A stretch of DNA of 64,000 bases from Sphingomonadales bacterium. Its GTDB lineage: Bacteria; Pseudomonadota; Alphaproteobacteria; Sphingomonadales; Sphingomonadaceae. Position 1 is the stretch's first letter. Each line of letters begins with the position of its first letter. The stretch lies in the NCBI GenBank assembly GCA_006226685.1, contig SBGG01000040.1:1-64000 (forward strand), read 5' to 3'. Below the pieces are notes generated by a model. It was given only the letters and a program-made list of their open reading frames with translations. It did no database searches and was not told the origin of the DNA. Positions 1 to 7,590 of this stretch are shown in pieces. Position numbers and translations under genes: made by a program.

Positions 1-194
1 AATATGTCGATATTTCCAGGCTTTTCGACGCAGCGTTGGGCCATTTTGGTCAAATCCCTGCGGGACGTCCAAATGGCTTCCCTCTCGAACCCAATCGCCC
101 TTGGAAAGGCAACCAGCCTTCCCAGCGGGCCATTCGGCCCGATAGCATCGCCATTTGGGCGCCTCAACGGTGTCAGTAATGGGTCCTGACCCTA
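1..194. mobile_element. Right end of a TIR-A family element (partial)
   Basis: No convincing gene lies left of 192. The stretch ends in the tip TCCTGACCCTA (184-194), the reverse complement of the tips at 8934-8944 and 60188-60198. From about 148 to 194 it aligns with few mismatches to the interior and right end of the 58-bp element at 60188-60245, so this looks like a longer member of the same family whose left part lies outside the window. The tip is flanked by TA, and its TAG on the minus strand is the stop codon of the neighbouring haem lipoprotein gene. A 61-residue open frame at 4-189 shows no recognisable protein. Whether the element carries a transposase outside the window is unknown. 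Confidence 0.5.
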
Positions 195-815
195 AAGAGC
201 CGGTATCCGTTTTCGGAATGCGATCCGGCGAAGCGCCACCTTGTCCCAACGGATCGAAAAGGCACCGCGCATTTCTCCCGCCCGAAAGCCTGTCGCCCTG
301 TCTCCCGGATAATGGGCGTGAATTGCCGCCGCGACATCGGGGGCAACCGCCTCTCCATGGCAAACAAGGCACATGGGCATGGTCGGAATGGCCCGCATAT
401 AGCGGAAGGAACCATCATCGCTCCATCCGGTCCAACTTACGGGCTTGCCATCGGCTCCCATTGGCGAGGAGGAGGCCCAGCCTTCCATCACCTGCTGCTC
501 TCTATAGTCCGGCGCAGCAGAGGGGTTGCGCGGCTTCAACGCCGTACGCCTTACCACCGCGCCGCTTTCTTCGGACAGCTGAGCGGCTATCGCCGGAGCC
601 ATCTCCGCGCAAACCCCGACCGCGCCGGCAGGCCCTTCCTGCTCCAACGCGGCGGTCAATGCCGCAAAAAGCTGCTTCTGAAAGCGGTCGGCAAGGTCAC
701 GCGACCGCGCTTCCGCATCGGCACCGATCTCCGGATTACCGTGCACGCGCATGTCCGACGCGCAAGCGCAGAGCAGGCCCGGCATCAGCAAGACAGAGAA
801 AGGGAAGCTCCGCAT
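192..815 (-). CDS. DUF3365/Tll0287-like c-type haem lipoprotein
   Basis: This 207-residue exported protein has a hydrophobic N-terminus ending in a lipobox-like LLCAC near residues 14-18, so it is probably a periplasm-facing lipoprotein. A single haem c motif, CLVCH (Cys149, Cys152, His153), sits in the C-terminal third within an IPTMPMCLVCHG context typical of Tll0287-like/DUF3365 haem domains, which are thought to act in redox sensing or electron transfer. It lies 173 bp beyond the ArsR gene on the same strand at the edge of the sulfide module, so co-regulation is possible but not shown. Its stop codon TAG is formed by the tip of an inverted-repeat element. Family assignment is from motif and length; the partner is unknown. 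Confidence 0.72.
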   Translation of the reverse strand: MRSFPFSVLLMPGLLCACASDMRVHGNPEIGADAEARSRDLADRFQKQLFAALTAALEQEGPAGAVGVCAEMAPAIAAQLSEESGAVVRRTALKPRNPSAAPDYREQQVMEGWASSSPMGADGKPVSWTGWSDDGSFRYMRAIPTMPMCLVCHGEAVAPDVAAAIHAHYPGDRATGFRAGEMRGAFSIRWDKVALRRIAFRKRIPAL

Positions 816-988
816 TGTTCAAGCCTTTGTTCGGTTTCCGCTACATTTCGCAAAAACGGCAAGACCACCGATTTGCGGCCTCTCGAAAAGCCCCCAACCC
901 TGGCCGATTTTCACCGGATCAAGACATAGCCCCGCATTTTTCCGCATTTTCGAAGTCGACAGATGCATCCATCTGACCCAATAATATT

Positions 989-1333
989 TTAGGCGGCTCC
1001 AGCGGAGGGCACATCATCCCCACCCTTACCGAAACGATCGCACAGAAAATCGAGCAGCATCTGCACCTTGGCATCCGTGATGCTGTAATAGATGGTCGTA
1101 TGCTCTCTTCGCGTGGTCACGATGCCGCCTTCCCGCATGCGGGCCAGATGCTGGGATACGCTGGATTGGGACAGGTTGCACAGGCCCACCATTTCCCCGA
1201 CGGAGGCCTCGCCTTCCTTCAACCGGCACAACAGCAACAGACGCTGTTCATTGGCGACGAGTTTCAACATGGCCGCAACCTCAGTCGCGCGCTCGCACAG
1301 CATTTCGGTTCCGGTGCTGTTCGGTGCCATCAT
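989..1333 (-). CDS. ArsR-family regulator, BigR/SqrR-like (persulfide sensing inferred)
   Basis: A 114-residue winged-helix repressor of the ArsR/SmtB type, with the recognition-helix region NLSQSSVSQHLARMREGG (residues 53-70) and the wing TTRREHTTIYYSI (73-85). Cysteines occur at 13, 36, 52 and 98. Cys36 in the LLLLC segment and Cys98 near the C-terminus resemble the disulfide/tetrasulfide-forming pair of BigR and SqrR, which repress sulfide-oxidation genes until persulfide accumulates. The gene is last in the leftward operon and its ATG overlaps the RND stop as ATGA, so the regulator would be made together with its targets (autoregulation inferred). There is no CxC metal motif, which argues against an arsenic or zinc sensor. 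Direct evidence of persulfide sensing is lacking. Confidence 0.8.
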   Translation of the reverse strand: MMAPNSTGTEMLCERATEVAAMLKLVANEQRLLLLCRLKEGEASVGEMVGLCNLSQSSVSQHLARMREGGIVTTRREHTTIYYSITDAKVQMLLDFLCDRFGKGGDDVPSAGAA

Positions 1334-4300
1334 ATCGTCGCGGGTCTCCCATCATCCCTGAGCACAATATAAATGGCCGGTATGACCAGCACGGTCAGCA
1401 GGGTCGATGACGCCAAGCCGAAAAGCAGCGAAATTGCAAGCCCCTGAAAAATCGGGTCGGTCAGGATCACCGCCGCACCGATCATCGCCGCCGCCGCCGT
1501 CAGCACGATCGGCTTGAAGCGGATGCGACCGGCCTCCAGCAGCGTATCTCGCAACGGCTTGTCAGGCGCAGCCGTGTGGCGAATGAAATCCACCAGCAGG
1601 ATCGAGTTGCGCACAATGATACCCGCCAGCGCGATGAAACCAATCATCGATGTCGCGGTGAAGGGCGCGCTGAACAGCATATGCCCCAGCACGATCCCCA
1701 CCAGCGTCAACGGCACCGGCGTCAATATGACCAGCGGCAGGCGGAAATTACGGAACTGCGCCACGACCAATATGTAGATACCGAGCAGCGCCACCATGAA
1801 AGCCGCCCCCATGTCGCGGAAAGTGACCCAGGTAATCTCCCACTCACCATCCCAGAGCAGGCTGGTCACCGATTCATCCTCGGGCTGACCGTTGAGGCGA
1901 ACCTCTGGCTTGTCGAGCCCGGCCTTTTTCCAGTCATATTTATCGATCGCGTCATTGACCGCAATCATACCGTAAATGGGGGCTTCATAGGCACCGGCCA
2001 GTTCGGCCGTCACCATGTCGGCGAACCGCCCGTCGCGGCGGAAAATGGCGGGACTGCCCTTCTCCATCCGCGCATCGACGACCTCTCCCAGCTCGATCAG
2101 ATTTCCGGTCGGCGTCACCGCGACCGGCGTACTCGCCAGCGTCCGGCTCCAGCTCCGCGAAGATTGCGGCAATGCAATGCTGATCGGCAAAGGTTCGCGC
2201 CCGTCACCGCGCGGCGCATAGCCGACCGTCATATTCCCCATCAGGGCACCGATACTGTCCTGAATATTCCGCTCGGAAAGGCCATAATAATCGATCCGGT
2301 CACGTTCGGGGACGAGGCGCAGGCGCGGCCGTTCCTGACCAAAGCTGTTATCGACGTCGACAATATAGGGCACCGACTTGAACAGTTTTTCCACCTCGGT
2401 CGCCGTTTCCCGACGCGTCTTCGCATCCGGACCGTAAATCTCGGCCAGCAGCGTCGCCAGCACCGGCGGCCCCGGCGGCGTTTCCACAACCTTGATCGAC
2501 CCGCCCTCGGGCAGCGTGATCGCCTTCAACTTCTCTCGCAGATCGAGCGCAATTTCATGGCTGGAGCGGCTGCGGTCGCCCTTGGGCGCCAGCTCCACCA
2601 TCACATCACCCATTTCCGGCTTTGCACGCAGGAAATAATGGCGAACCAGACCGTTGAAATTGAACGGGGCAGAAGTGCCCGCATAGGCTTCCATCGCGAT
2701 CGCTTCGGGCATGGTGCGGACCACCGCCGTCGCCTGATCGAGGATGCGGGAGGTCGCCTCAAGGCTCGTTCCCTCCGGCATGTCGACGACAAGCTGAACC
2801 TCCGACTTGTTATCGAACGGCAGCAGCTTCACCGTCACAGCCTTGAAATAGAACATCGAGCAGGCGACGAGCGTTGCCACGCCGACACCGATCAGGAAAT
2901 TGCGCGCGCTCGTCCGGCTGTCGATCACGCGATGCGCGACCTTTGCATAGAGCGCCCCGAGCCTGCCGCCATCGGATTCGTCATGGCCGCCATGCGCCAG
3001 CGTCTTGCGCGCAAAACGGATCATCAGCCAGGGCGCGATCACCACCGCAACGAAGAAGGAGAAGATCATCGCCGCCGAGGCGTTGACCGGGATCGGCGCC
3101 ATATAGGGGCCCATCAGGCCGGAAACGAACAGCATCGGCAGCAACGCGGAAACGACGGTCAGGGTCGCGACCACGGTCGGGTTGCCGACCTCCGCAACCG
3201 CCTCGATCGCTGCCTGCGTACGACTGCGTCCGTCATTCATCCCCCAGTGGCGCGCGATATTCTCGATCATCACGATCGCGTCATCGACAAGGATACCGAT
3301 GGAAAAGATCAGCGCGAACAGGCTGACGCGGTTGATCGTATAGCCCATCAGGTTGGAAGCGAACATGGTAAGCAGGATTGTCGTCGGGATGACGACAGCG
3401 GTCACCCCCGCTTCCCGCCAGCCAATCGCGAAACCGATCAGGATAATGATGGAGACGGTGGCAAGGCCGAGATGGAACAGCAGTTCGTTCGCTTTCTCAT
3501 TCGCCGTCTCACCATAATCGCGCGTAACCGCAATATCGACGCCCGCCGGGATCAGCTTACCCTTCAGCGTTTCGACCCGCTCACGCACCGCATCGGAAAC
3601 CACCACGGCATTGGCGCCTGCCCGCTTGGCAATGGCGATGCTGACGGCGGGTGCCGTTACCCATTTCCCGTCTTCCCGCGCCCAGCGCCAGACACGCGAC
3701 TGATCTTCGCTCGGCCCCTGTTCGACGGTTGCGACATCGCGCAGATAAACCGGCGCACCGCGGGCAGAACGCACCGTCAGCAGTCCCACCTCCTGCGCGG
3801 AAGAGAGGGTCTGGCCGGAAGTGACAGCAACCGCCTGCCCATTTTCGCGCACGGTGCCGACCGGAAAGGCGCGATTGGCCTGGCTTGCGGCCTCGATCAC
3901 ACTCCCCAGCGGCACACCATATTGGCTGAGCTTCGCCGGATCGGGCTGGATACGGATCTGCTCTGGCCGACCGCCGGTGATGAAGGTCAGGCCGACATTA
4001 TCGACCTTGGCGATCTCGGTGCGCAGCTTGCCCGCCAGCTCATAAAGCGACTGGTCGGTCCATTGCCCCGCCGCCCCCGGTTTCGGCGTCAGCGTCAGCA
4101 CGATCGCAGGCACGTCATTGATGCCGCGTACCGTCACCATCGGATCGGGAATGCCCGCCGGTTTCCGGTTCCAGTTGGCGCGCAGCTTCTCCTCGATACG
4201 GATCGCCGCATCCTCCGGGTCCGACCCGACGAGGAAGCGCGCCGTCACCATCACGCCATCATCTTCGGCCTGGGTATAGACATGCTCGACACCGTCGACG

Positions 4301-4533
4301 CTTTTGACGATGGTTTCGAGCGGAATGCCAACCAGTTCCACTGCGTCGGCGGCGGACATGCCGGGCGCGGCCACCTGAATATCGACCATCGGCACGCTGA
4401 TCTGCGGCTCTTCCTCACGCGGAATGGAAAAAAGCGCAAGCAACCCGACCGCGATCGCCGCCATCAGGAACAAAGGCGTCAACGGAGAAGAAATGGTAGC
4501 GCGCGTCAGGCGCCCGGAAATGCCGAGATTCAT
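1330..4533 (-). CDS. RND efflux pump, inner-membrane permease subunit
   Basis: A 1067-residue permease of the normal length for the AcrB/MdtB-like RND superfamily. It shows an N-terminal membrane helix (about 20-37), a large periplasmic porter region (about 40-345), and a first helical bundle containing GILVDDAIVMIENIARHW with the proton-relay aspartates Asp417-Asp418. A second porter region and C-terminal bundle ending near TVLVIPAIYIVL follow. It uses proton influx to expel substrates through an adaptor and a TolC channel. Its start overlaps the adaptor stop and its stop overlaps the regulator start, both as ATGA, so the four leftward genes look like one transcript. The matching TolC gene lies across the divergent promoter. 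Substrate is unknown; the context suggests a sulfur-stress product, which is inference. Confidence 0.92.
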   Translation of the reverse strand: MNLGISGRLTRATISSPLTPLFLMAAIAVGLLALFSIPREEEPQISVPMVDIQVAAPGMSAADAVELVGIPLETIVKSVDGVEHVYTQAEDDGVMVTARFLVGSDPEDAAIRIEEKLRANWNRKPAGIPDPMVTVRGINDVPAIVLTLTPKPGAAGQWTDQSLYELAGKLRTEIAKVDNVGLTFITGGRPEQIRIQPDPAKLSQYGVPLGSVIEAASQANRAFPVGTVRENGQAVAVTSGQTLSSAQEVGLLTVRSARGAPVYLRDVATVEQGPSEDQSRVWRWAREDGKWVTAPAVSIAIAKRAGANAVVVSDAVRERVETLKGKLIPAGVDIAVTRDYGETANEKANELLFHLGLATVSIIILIGFAIGWREAGVTAVVIPTTILLTMFASNLMGYTINRVSLFALIFSIGILVDDAIVMIENIARHWGMNDGRSRTQAAIEAVAEVGNPTVVATLTVVSALLPMLFVSGLMGPYMAPIPVNASAAMIFSFFVAVVIAPWLMIRFARKTLAHGGHDESDGGRLGALYAKVAHRVIDSRTSARNFLIGVGVATLVACSMFYFKAVTVKLLPFDNKSEVQLVVDMPEGTSLEATSRILDQATAVVRTMPEAIAMEAYAGTSAPFNFNGLVRHYFLRAKPEMGDVMVELAPKGDRSRSSHEIALDLREKLKAITLPEGGSIKVVETPPGPPVLATLLAEIYGPDAKTRRETATEVEKLFKSVPYIVDVDNSFGQERPRLRLVPERDRIDYYGLSERNIQDSIGALMGNMTVGYAPRGDGREPLPISIALPQSSRSWSRTLASTPVAVTPTGNLIELGEVVDARMEKGSPAIFRRDGRFADMVTAELAGAYEAPIYGMIAVNDAIDKYDWKKAGLDKPEVRLNGQPEDESVTSLLWDGEWEITWVTFRDMGAAFMVALLGIYILVVAQFRNFRLPLVILTPVPLTLVGIVLGHMLFSAPFTATSMIGFIALAGIIVRNSILLVDFIRHTAAPDKPLRDTLLEAGRIRFKPIVLTAAAAMIGAAVILTDPIFQGLAISLLFGLASSTLLTVLVIPAIYIVLRDDGRPATI

Positions 4534-5555
4534 TTGCCCGCACCCGCGACGAACAGCGTGTCGCCAGCAGCAACACCGCTCAACATCTCAACCTTATCCG
4601 CTTCGGCGGTGGGTGCGGTCTGCACCGGAACCGAGGAAAGCCGCTTATCCTTGCCAACCACATCGACATAATCGATGCCATAGCGGGTGGTAACGAACTT
4701 GCGCGGCACGACCAGCGCCTCGCGCTGTCCTACTTCGATCGAGGCGGCGACACGGCGACCGACCACATCGGTGGACAAGCCCGGCACGGTTGCATCAACG
4801 CGGATGCGTCCGCCCGAAACCGCAGGATAAACCTGAGCGACCCGCCCCTGACGCGATCCTGCGGGCAATTCATCGCCCGTCAGAACGACCCTGGCACCAA
4901 CACGGACCTGCCCTGCCAGCGACTCCGGCAGTTCCAGCCTTATGACAGGCGCACCCGCCGTGACGGTCGCAACCGACATGCCCGGCGCCACCACCGAACC
5001 TGCCGGAACATCGGCGCGCAGCACCCGCCCGGTCGCGGGCGCAAGGATCGCCCCCTGCCCGGCAACGCTGGCGCTCGCGCCGCGCTGCGCGCGCGCTGCG
5101 GCGGCCTGTGCATCGGCCACGCGCGAAGCAGCCACCGCCTGATCGAGACGAGCCTTCGCATAGACCTTATTATTATAGAGATCCTGCACACGGGCCAGAT
5201 CCGCGCGGGCACGGGCCGCTTCCGCTTCGGCGGCGGCGGCCTGCGCGCCATAAGCGCTGGTTTCATAATTGATACGCTGATCGACCACCATGCCGATGCG
5301 TTGCCCCTGCTTAACCCAATCACCTTCCTTGACGGAAAGGGAAACCAGAGTGCCGGGAATGCGGGCCAGGGCCTCGGCCTGATCGCGGGTCGCTATTTCC
5401 CCGGCGACCGCCTTCAGATCGGCCACCGGCGCACGGCGGAGGGAAAGCTGCTCCCCGGCCGGTAAGGTCCCGGCCGCCTGCCCGCTCTTTTGTTCACCAC
5501 CGCCACAGGCCGACACAGTCAGCGCCGCCGCGATCATCAGCCCCCGCATCTTCAT
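4530..5555 (-). CDS. RND efflux periplasmic adaptor (membrane fusion protein), lipoprotein
   Basis: A 341-residue HlyD/AcrA-type adaptor. The N-terminus has a signal sequence with a lipobox (AALTVSACGGG), so it is probably anchored in the inner-membrane outer leaflet. The lipoyl half-motif around PGTLVSLSVKEGDWVKQGQR is followed by an alanine-rich alpha-helical hairpin (about residues 95-160), the returning lipoyl half (ILAPATGRVLRADVPAGS), a beta-barrel and a membrane-proximal domain. It would bridge the RND permease it overlaps and the TolC-like channel encoded divergently. The start is preceded by a GGAG-like site. It is the second gene of the leftward operon, directly downstream of the rhodanese gene. 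Confidence 0.9.
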   Translation of the reverse strand: MKMRGLMIAAALTVSACGGGEQKSGQAAGTLPAGEQLSLRRAPVADLKAVAGEIATRDQAEALARIPGTLVSLSVKEGDWVKQGQRIGMVVDQRINYETSAYGAQAAAAEAEAARARADLARVQDLYNNKVYAKARLDQAVAASRVADAQAAAARAQRGASASVAGQGAILAPATGRVLRADVPAGSVVAPGMSVATVTAGAPVIRLELPESLAGQVRVGARVVLTGDELPAGSRQGRVAQVYPAVSGGRIRVDATVPGLSTDVVGRRVAASIEVGQREALVVPRKFVTTRYGIDYVDVVGKDKRLSSVPVQTAPTAEADKVEMLSGVAAGDTLFVAGAGK

Positions 5556-5582
5556 CCCGATTCTCCGTTTATCGCTTCAGGT

Positions 5583-5918
5583 TCAGCGCACCAGCGGGAG
5601 GCCCGCCATCTTCCATGCGCCGATACCACCGGCCAGATGCGTATCAATGGCAGCCTGCGCCTGCGCACAACGATCGAGCGCCATGCCGGACCGCTTGCCC
5701 CCGGCGCATTGCAGAATCGTGGCCTTGCCCTGCTCCTGCGGCACCTTGGCCGGATCGAAGCGCGAAAGCGGGAAATTCACCGCCCCTTCAATATGGCCCG
5801 AAGCATATTCATCAGGCTCCCGCACATCGACGACCAGCGCAACGCCATCCGCAATCATCGCCCGAAGCTCCTCCGGCCCGATTTCCTTATGCTGCTTGCT
5901 CTTGCCGAAACCGAACAT
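5583..5918 (-). CDS. Single-domain rhodanese (sulfurtransferase)
   Basis: A 111-residue rhodanese-fold protein. The N-terminal part contains VVDVREPDEYASGHIEGAVNFP (about 29-50), the CDC25-type rhodanese signature, and the active-site loop begins at Cys71 (CAGGKRS). Such enzymes carry a persulfide on the cysteine and move sulfane sulfur between thiosulfate, glutathione persulfide and acceptor thiols. The start MFGFGKSK at 5918 was chosen over an upstream in-frame start because AAGGAG lies at ideal distance (5924-5929 on the minus strand). There is no signal peptide, so it is cytoplasmic. It is first in the leftward operon, opposite the SQR-like gene, which supports a role in handling sulfide-derived persulfide. 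Confidence 0.9.
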   Translation of the reverse strand: MFGFGKSKQHKEIGPEELRAMIADGVALVVDVREPDEYASGHIEGAVNFPLSRFDPAKVPQEQGKATILQCAGGKRSGMALDRCAQAQAAIDTHLAGGIGAWKMAGLPLVR

Positions 5919-6037
5919 CGAAATCTCCTTGAACAACCACCTTGAAACGAGGGTCACCGCGTAACAATTTTGATATTGCTTATATCGTGTAATTATTATA
6001 TTTGGTCAAGGGACTTTTGGCTTGGTGGAGACAGATT
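5919..6037. promoter_or_regulatory. Divergent promoter region with candidate operator at 5972-5986
   Basis: This 119-bp gap separates the leftward rhodanese-efflux operon from the rightward SQR-TolC operon and must hold both promoters. It is much more AT-rich than its surroundings. An inverted repeat GATAT-(5 nt)-ATATC occupies 5972-5986. A TTGATA that could be a rightward -35 (5970-5975) overlaps it, and a perfect TATAAT on the minus strand (5995-6000) could be the leftward -10. The palindrome would therefore sit where one bound ArsR-type repressor could block both directions. Promoter elements are matched by eye, without mapped start sites. Confidence 0.5.
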
Positions 6038-7330
6038 ATGGGAGAGGGCAACAACAAACCGACCATCGCTATTATAGGCGCAGGTCTTGGTGGCACGATC
6101 GCAGCTTATGAGATTCAAGCGGTCGCCAAAGGGCGCGCCAATGTGATGATGATCGCCGACTCGGACACCTATTCCTTCGTACCCTCCAACCCATGGGTGG
6201 CGGTGCGCTGGCGGGAACCGGAGGCGATTCAGGTCCACCTCCCCCCCATTTTCGCCAAAAAGAAAATCGGCTTCACCTCGGTCGGCGCCAAGAGGCTGCA
6301 TGCGACCGAAAAACGCGTCGAACTCAATGACGGCGCCAGCGTCCATTATGACTATCTCGTCATCGCGACTGGCCCCGACCTTGCCTTTGACGAAATCGAA
6401 GGCCTCGGCCCCCATGACGGCCATACCGTATCGGTGTGCCAGACCCCCCATGCCAGCGCAGCCGCCGACAAGTTCGAAGAATTCTGCAAGAATCCCAAAC
6501 CGATCATCGTCGGCGCCGTGCAGGGCGCGTCCTGCTATGGCCCAGCCTATGAATTTGCGCTGATCCTCGACACCGAACTGCGTCGCCGCAAGATCCGCGA
6601 CAAGGTGCCGATGACCTTCGTCACCGCCGAACCCTATATCGGCCATCTCGGCCTCGACGGCGTCGGCGATACGAAATCGCTGCTCGAAAGCGAAATGCGC
6701 GATCGCCACATCAAGTGGATCACCAACGCCCGCGTCACGAGCGTTGAGCCGGAAGTGATGCATATCGAGGAAGTCGCCGAGGATGGTTCGGTCAAAAAGA
6801 CCCACGACCTGCCCTTCGGCTTTTCGATGATGTTGCCCGCATTCCGGGGCGTTCCGGCGGTGAGCAATATCGAGGGACTGACCAATCCGCGCGGATTCAT
6901 CATCGTCGACAAGCATCAGCGCAATCCGGCTTTCCCGGAAATTTTCGCTCTGGGCGTATGCGTCGCCATACCGCCGACGGGTCCGACGCCAGTGCCGGTG
7001 GGTGTGCCCAAGACCGGTTTCATGATCGAAAGCATGGTGACCGCCATCGCGGCCAATATTGCGGCCATTCTCGACGGCAAGGAACCGACATCGGAGGCGA
7101 CCTGGAATGCGGTGTGCCTCGCCGATTTCGGGGACGGTGGCGTCGCCTTCGTCGCCCAGCCGCAAATCCCGCCGCGCAATGTCAACTGGGCGGCGAGCGG
7201 CAAATGGGTACACCTCGCCAAGATCGGCTTTGAGAAATATTTCCTGCGCAAGGTAAAAAAGGGCGAAAGCGAACCTTTCTACGAAAAGCTTGCCTTGCAC
7301 GTAATGGGTATCCGCAAGCTGCGCATGTGA
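6038..7330 (+). CDS. Sulfide:quinone oxidoreductase-like FAD flavoprotein
   Basis: A 430-residue flavoprotein disulfide reductase-type protein. An N-terminal FAD-binding Rossmann motif IIGAGLGGT (12-20) precedes ATGPDL (110-115) and a C-terminal segment FALGVCVAIPP. Cysteines at 134, 166 and 360 have spacings of 32 and 194, close to the catalytic triad spacing I recall for sulfide:quinone oxidoreductases (128/160/356 in Acidithiobacillus). These enzymes oxidise sulfide to persulfide or polysulfide and pass electrons to quinone at the membrane face. The ATG at 6038 with an upstream GGTGGAG is preferred to an in-frame TTG at 6002. It leads the rightward operon and faces the rhodanese. A general NAD(P)H-type oxidoreductase is the alternative. 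Confidence 0.83.
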   Translation: MGEGNNKPTIAIIGAGLGGTIAAYEIQAVAKGRANVMMIADSDTYSFVPSNPWVAVRWREPEAIQVHLPPIFAKKKIGFTSVGAKRLHATEKRVELNDGASVHYDYLVIATGPDLAFDEIEGLGPHDGHTVSVCQTPHASAAADKFEEFCKNPKPIIVGAVQGASCYGPAYEFALILDTELRRRKIRDKVPMTFVTAEPYIGHLGLDGVGDTKSLLESEMRDRHIKWITNARVTSVEPEVMHIEEVAEDGSVKKTHDLPFGFSMMLPAFRGVPAVSNIEGLTNPRGFIIVDKHQRNPAFPEIFALGVCVAIPPTGPTPVPVGVPKTGFMIESMVTAIAANIAAILDGKEPTSEATWNAVCLADFGDGGVAFVAQPQIPPRNVNWAASGKWVHLAKIGFEKYFLRKVKKGESEPFYEKLALHVMGIRKLRM

Positions 7331-7386
7331 CCGCTTCAGGCTTCACATACTGACCACGCCTGCACTCTGATTATGGGAGAAATGCG

Positions 7387-7590
7387 ATGACTCTTGATCG
7401 CGCCGTGATGATCTTCGCCGGATGCGTTGTCCTGCTCAGCGTGGCACTGGGCGTGTTCGTCAACCAGTGGTGGCTCGCGCTGACCGCCTTTGCCGGGTTC
7501 AACATGATCCAGTCGTCCTTCACCGGCTTTTGCCCGGCGGCGATTGTGTTCAAGGCCCTGGGCGTGAAACCGGGGGCCTCCTTCAAATGA
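7387..7590 (+). CDS. DUF2892 (YgaP-type) small membrane protein
   Basis: A 67-residue protein with two hydrophobic segments (about 7-27 and 29-45) and the tail GFCPAAIVFKALGVK, characteristic of the DUF2892 transmembrane domain that is often fused to or encoded next to rhodanese domains (as in YgaP). It carries cysteines in the first helix and in the GFCP motif. It lies 56 bp after the SQR-like gene, preceded by a GGGAGAA ribosome site, and its stop overlaps the tolC-like start as ATGA. A role in membrane passage or handling of sulfur species is inferred from association only. Confidence 0.83.
   Translation: MTLDRAVMIFAGCVVLLSVALGVFVNQWWLALTAFAGFNMIQSSFTGFCPAAIVFKALGVKPGASFK

Noticed and set aside
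4..189. 61-codon open frame at the left window edge
   Set aside because: Lies inside the TIR-A element and shows no recognisable transposase motif.
1576..4671. 1031-codon open frame on the plus strand opposite the RND gene
   Set aside because: It mirrors the RND reading frame, is extremely rich in His/Arg/Asp and Gln, and has no domain; long antisense frames are common in high-GC DNA.
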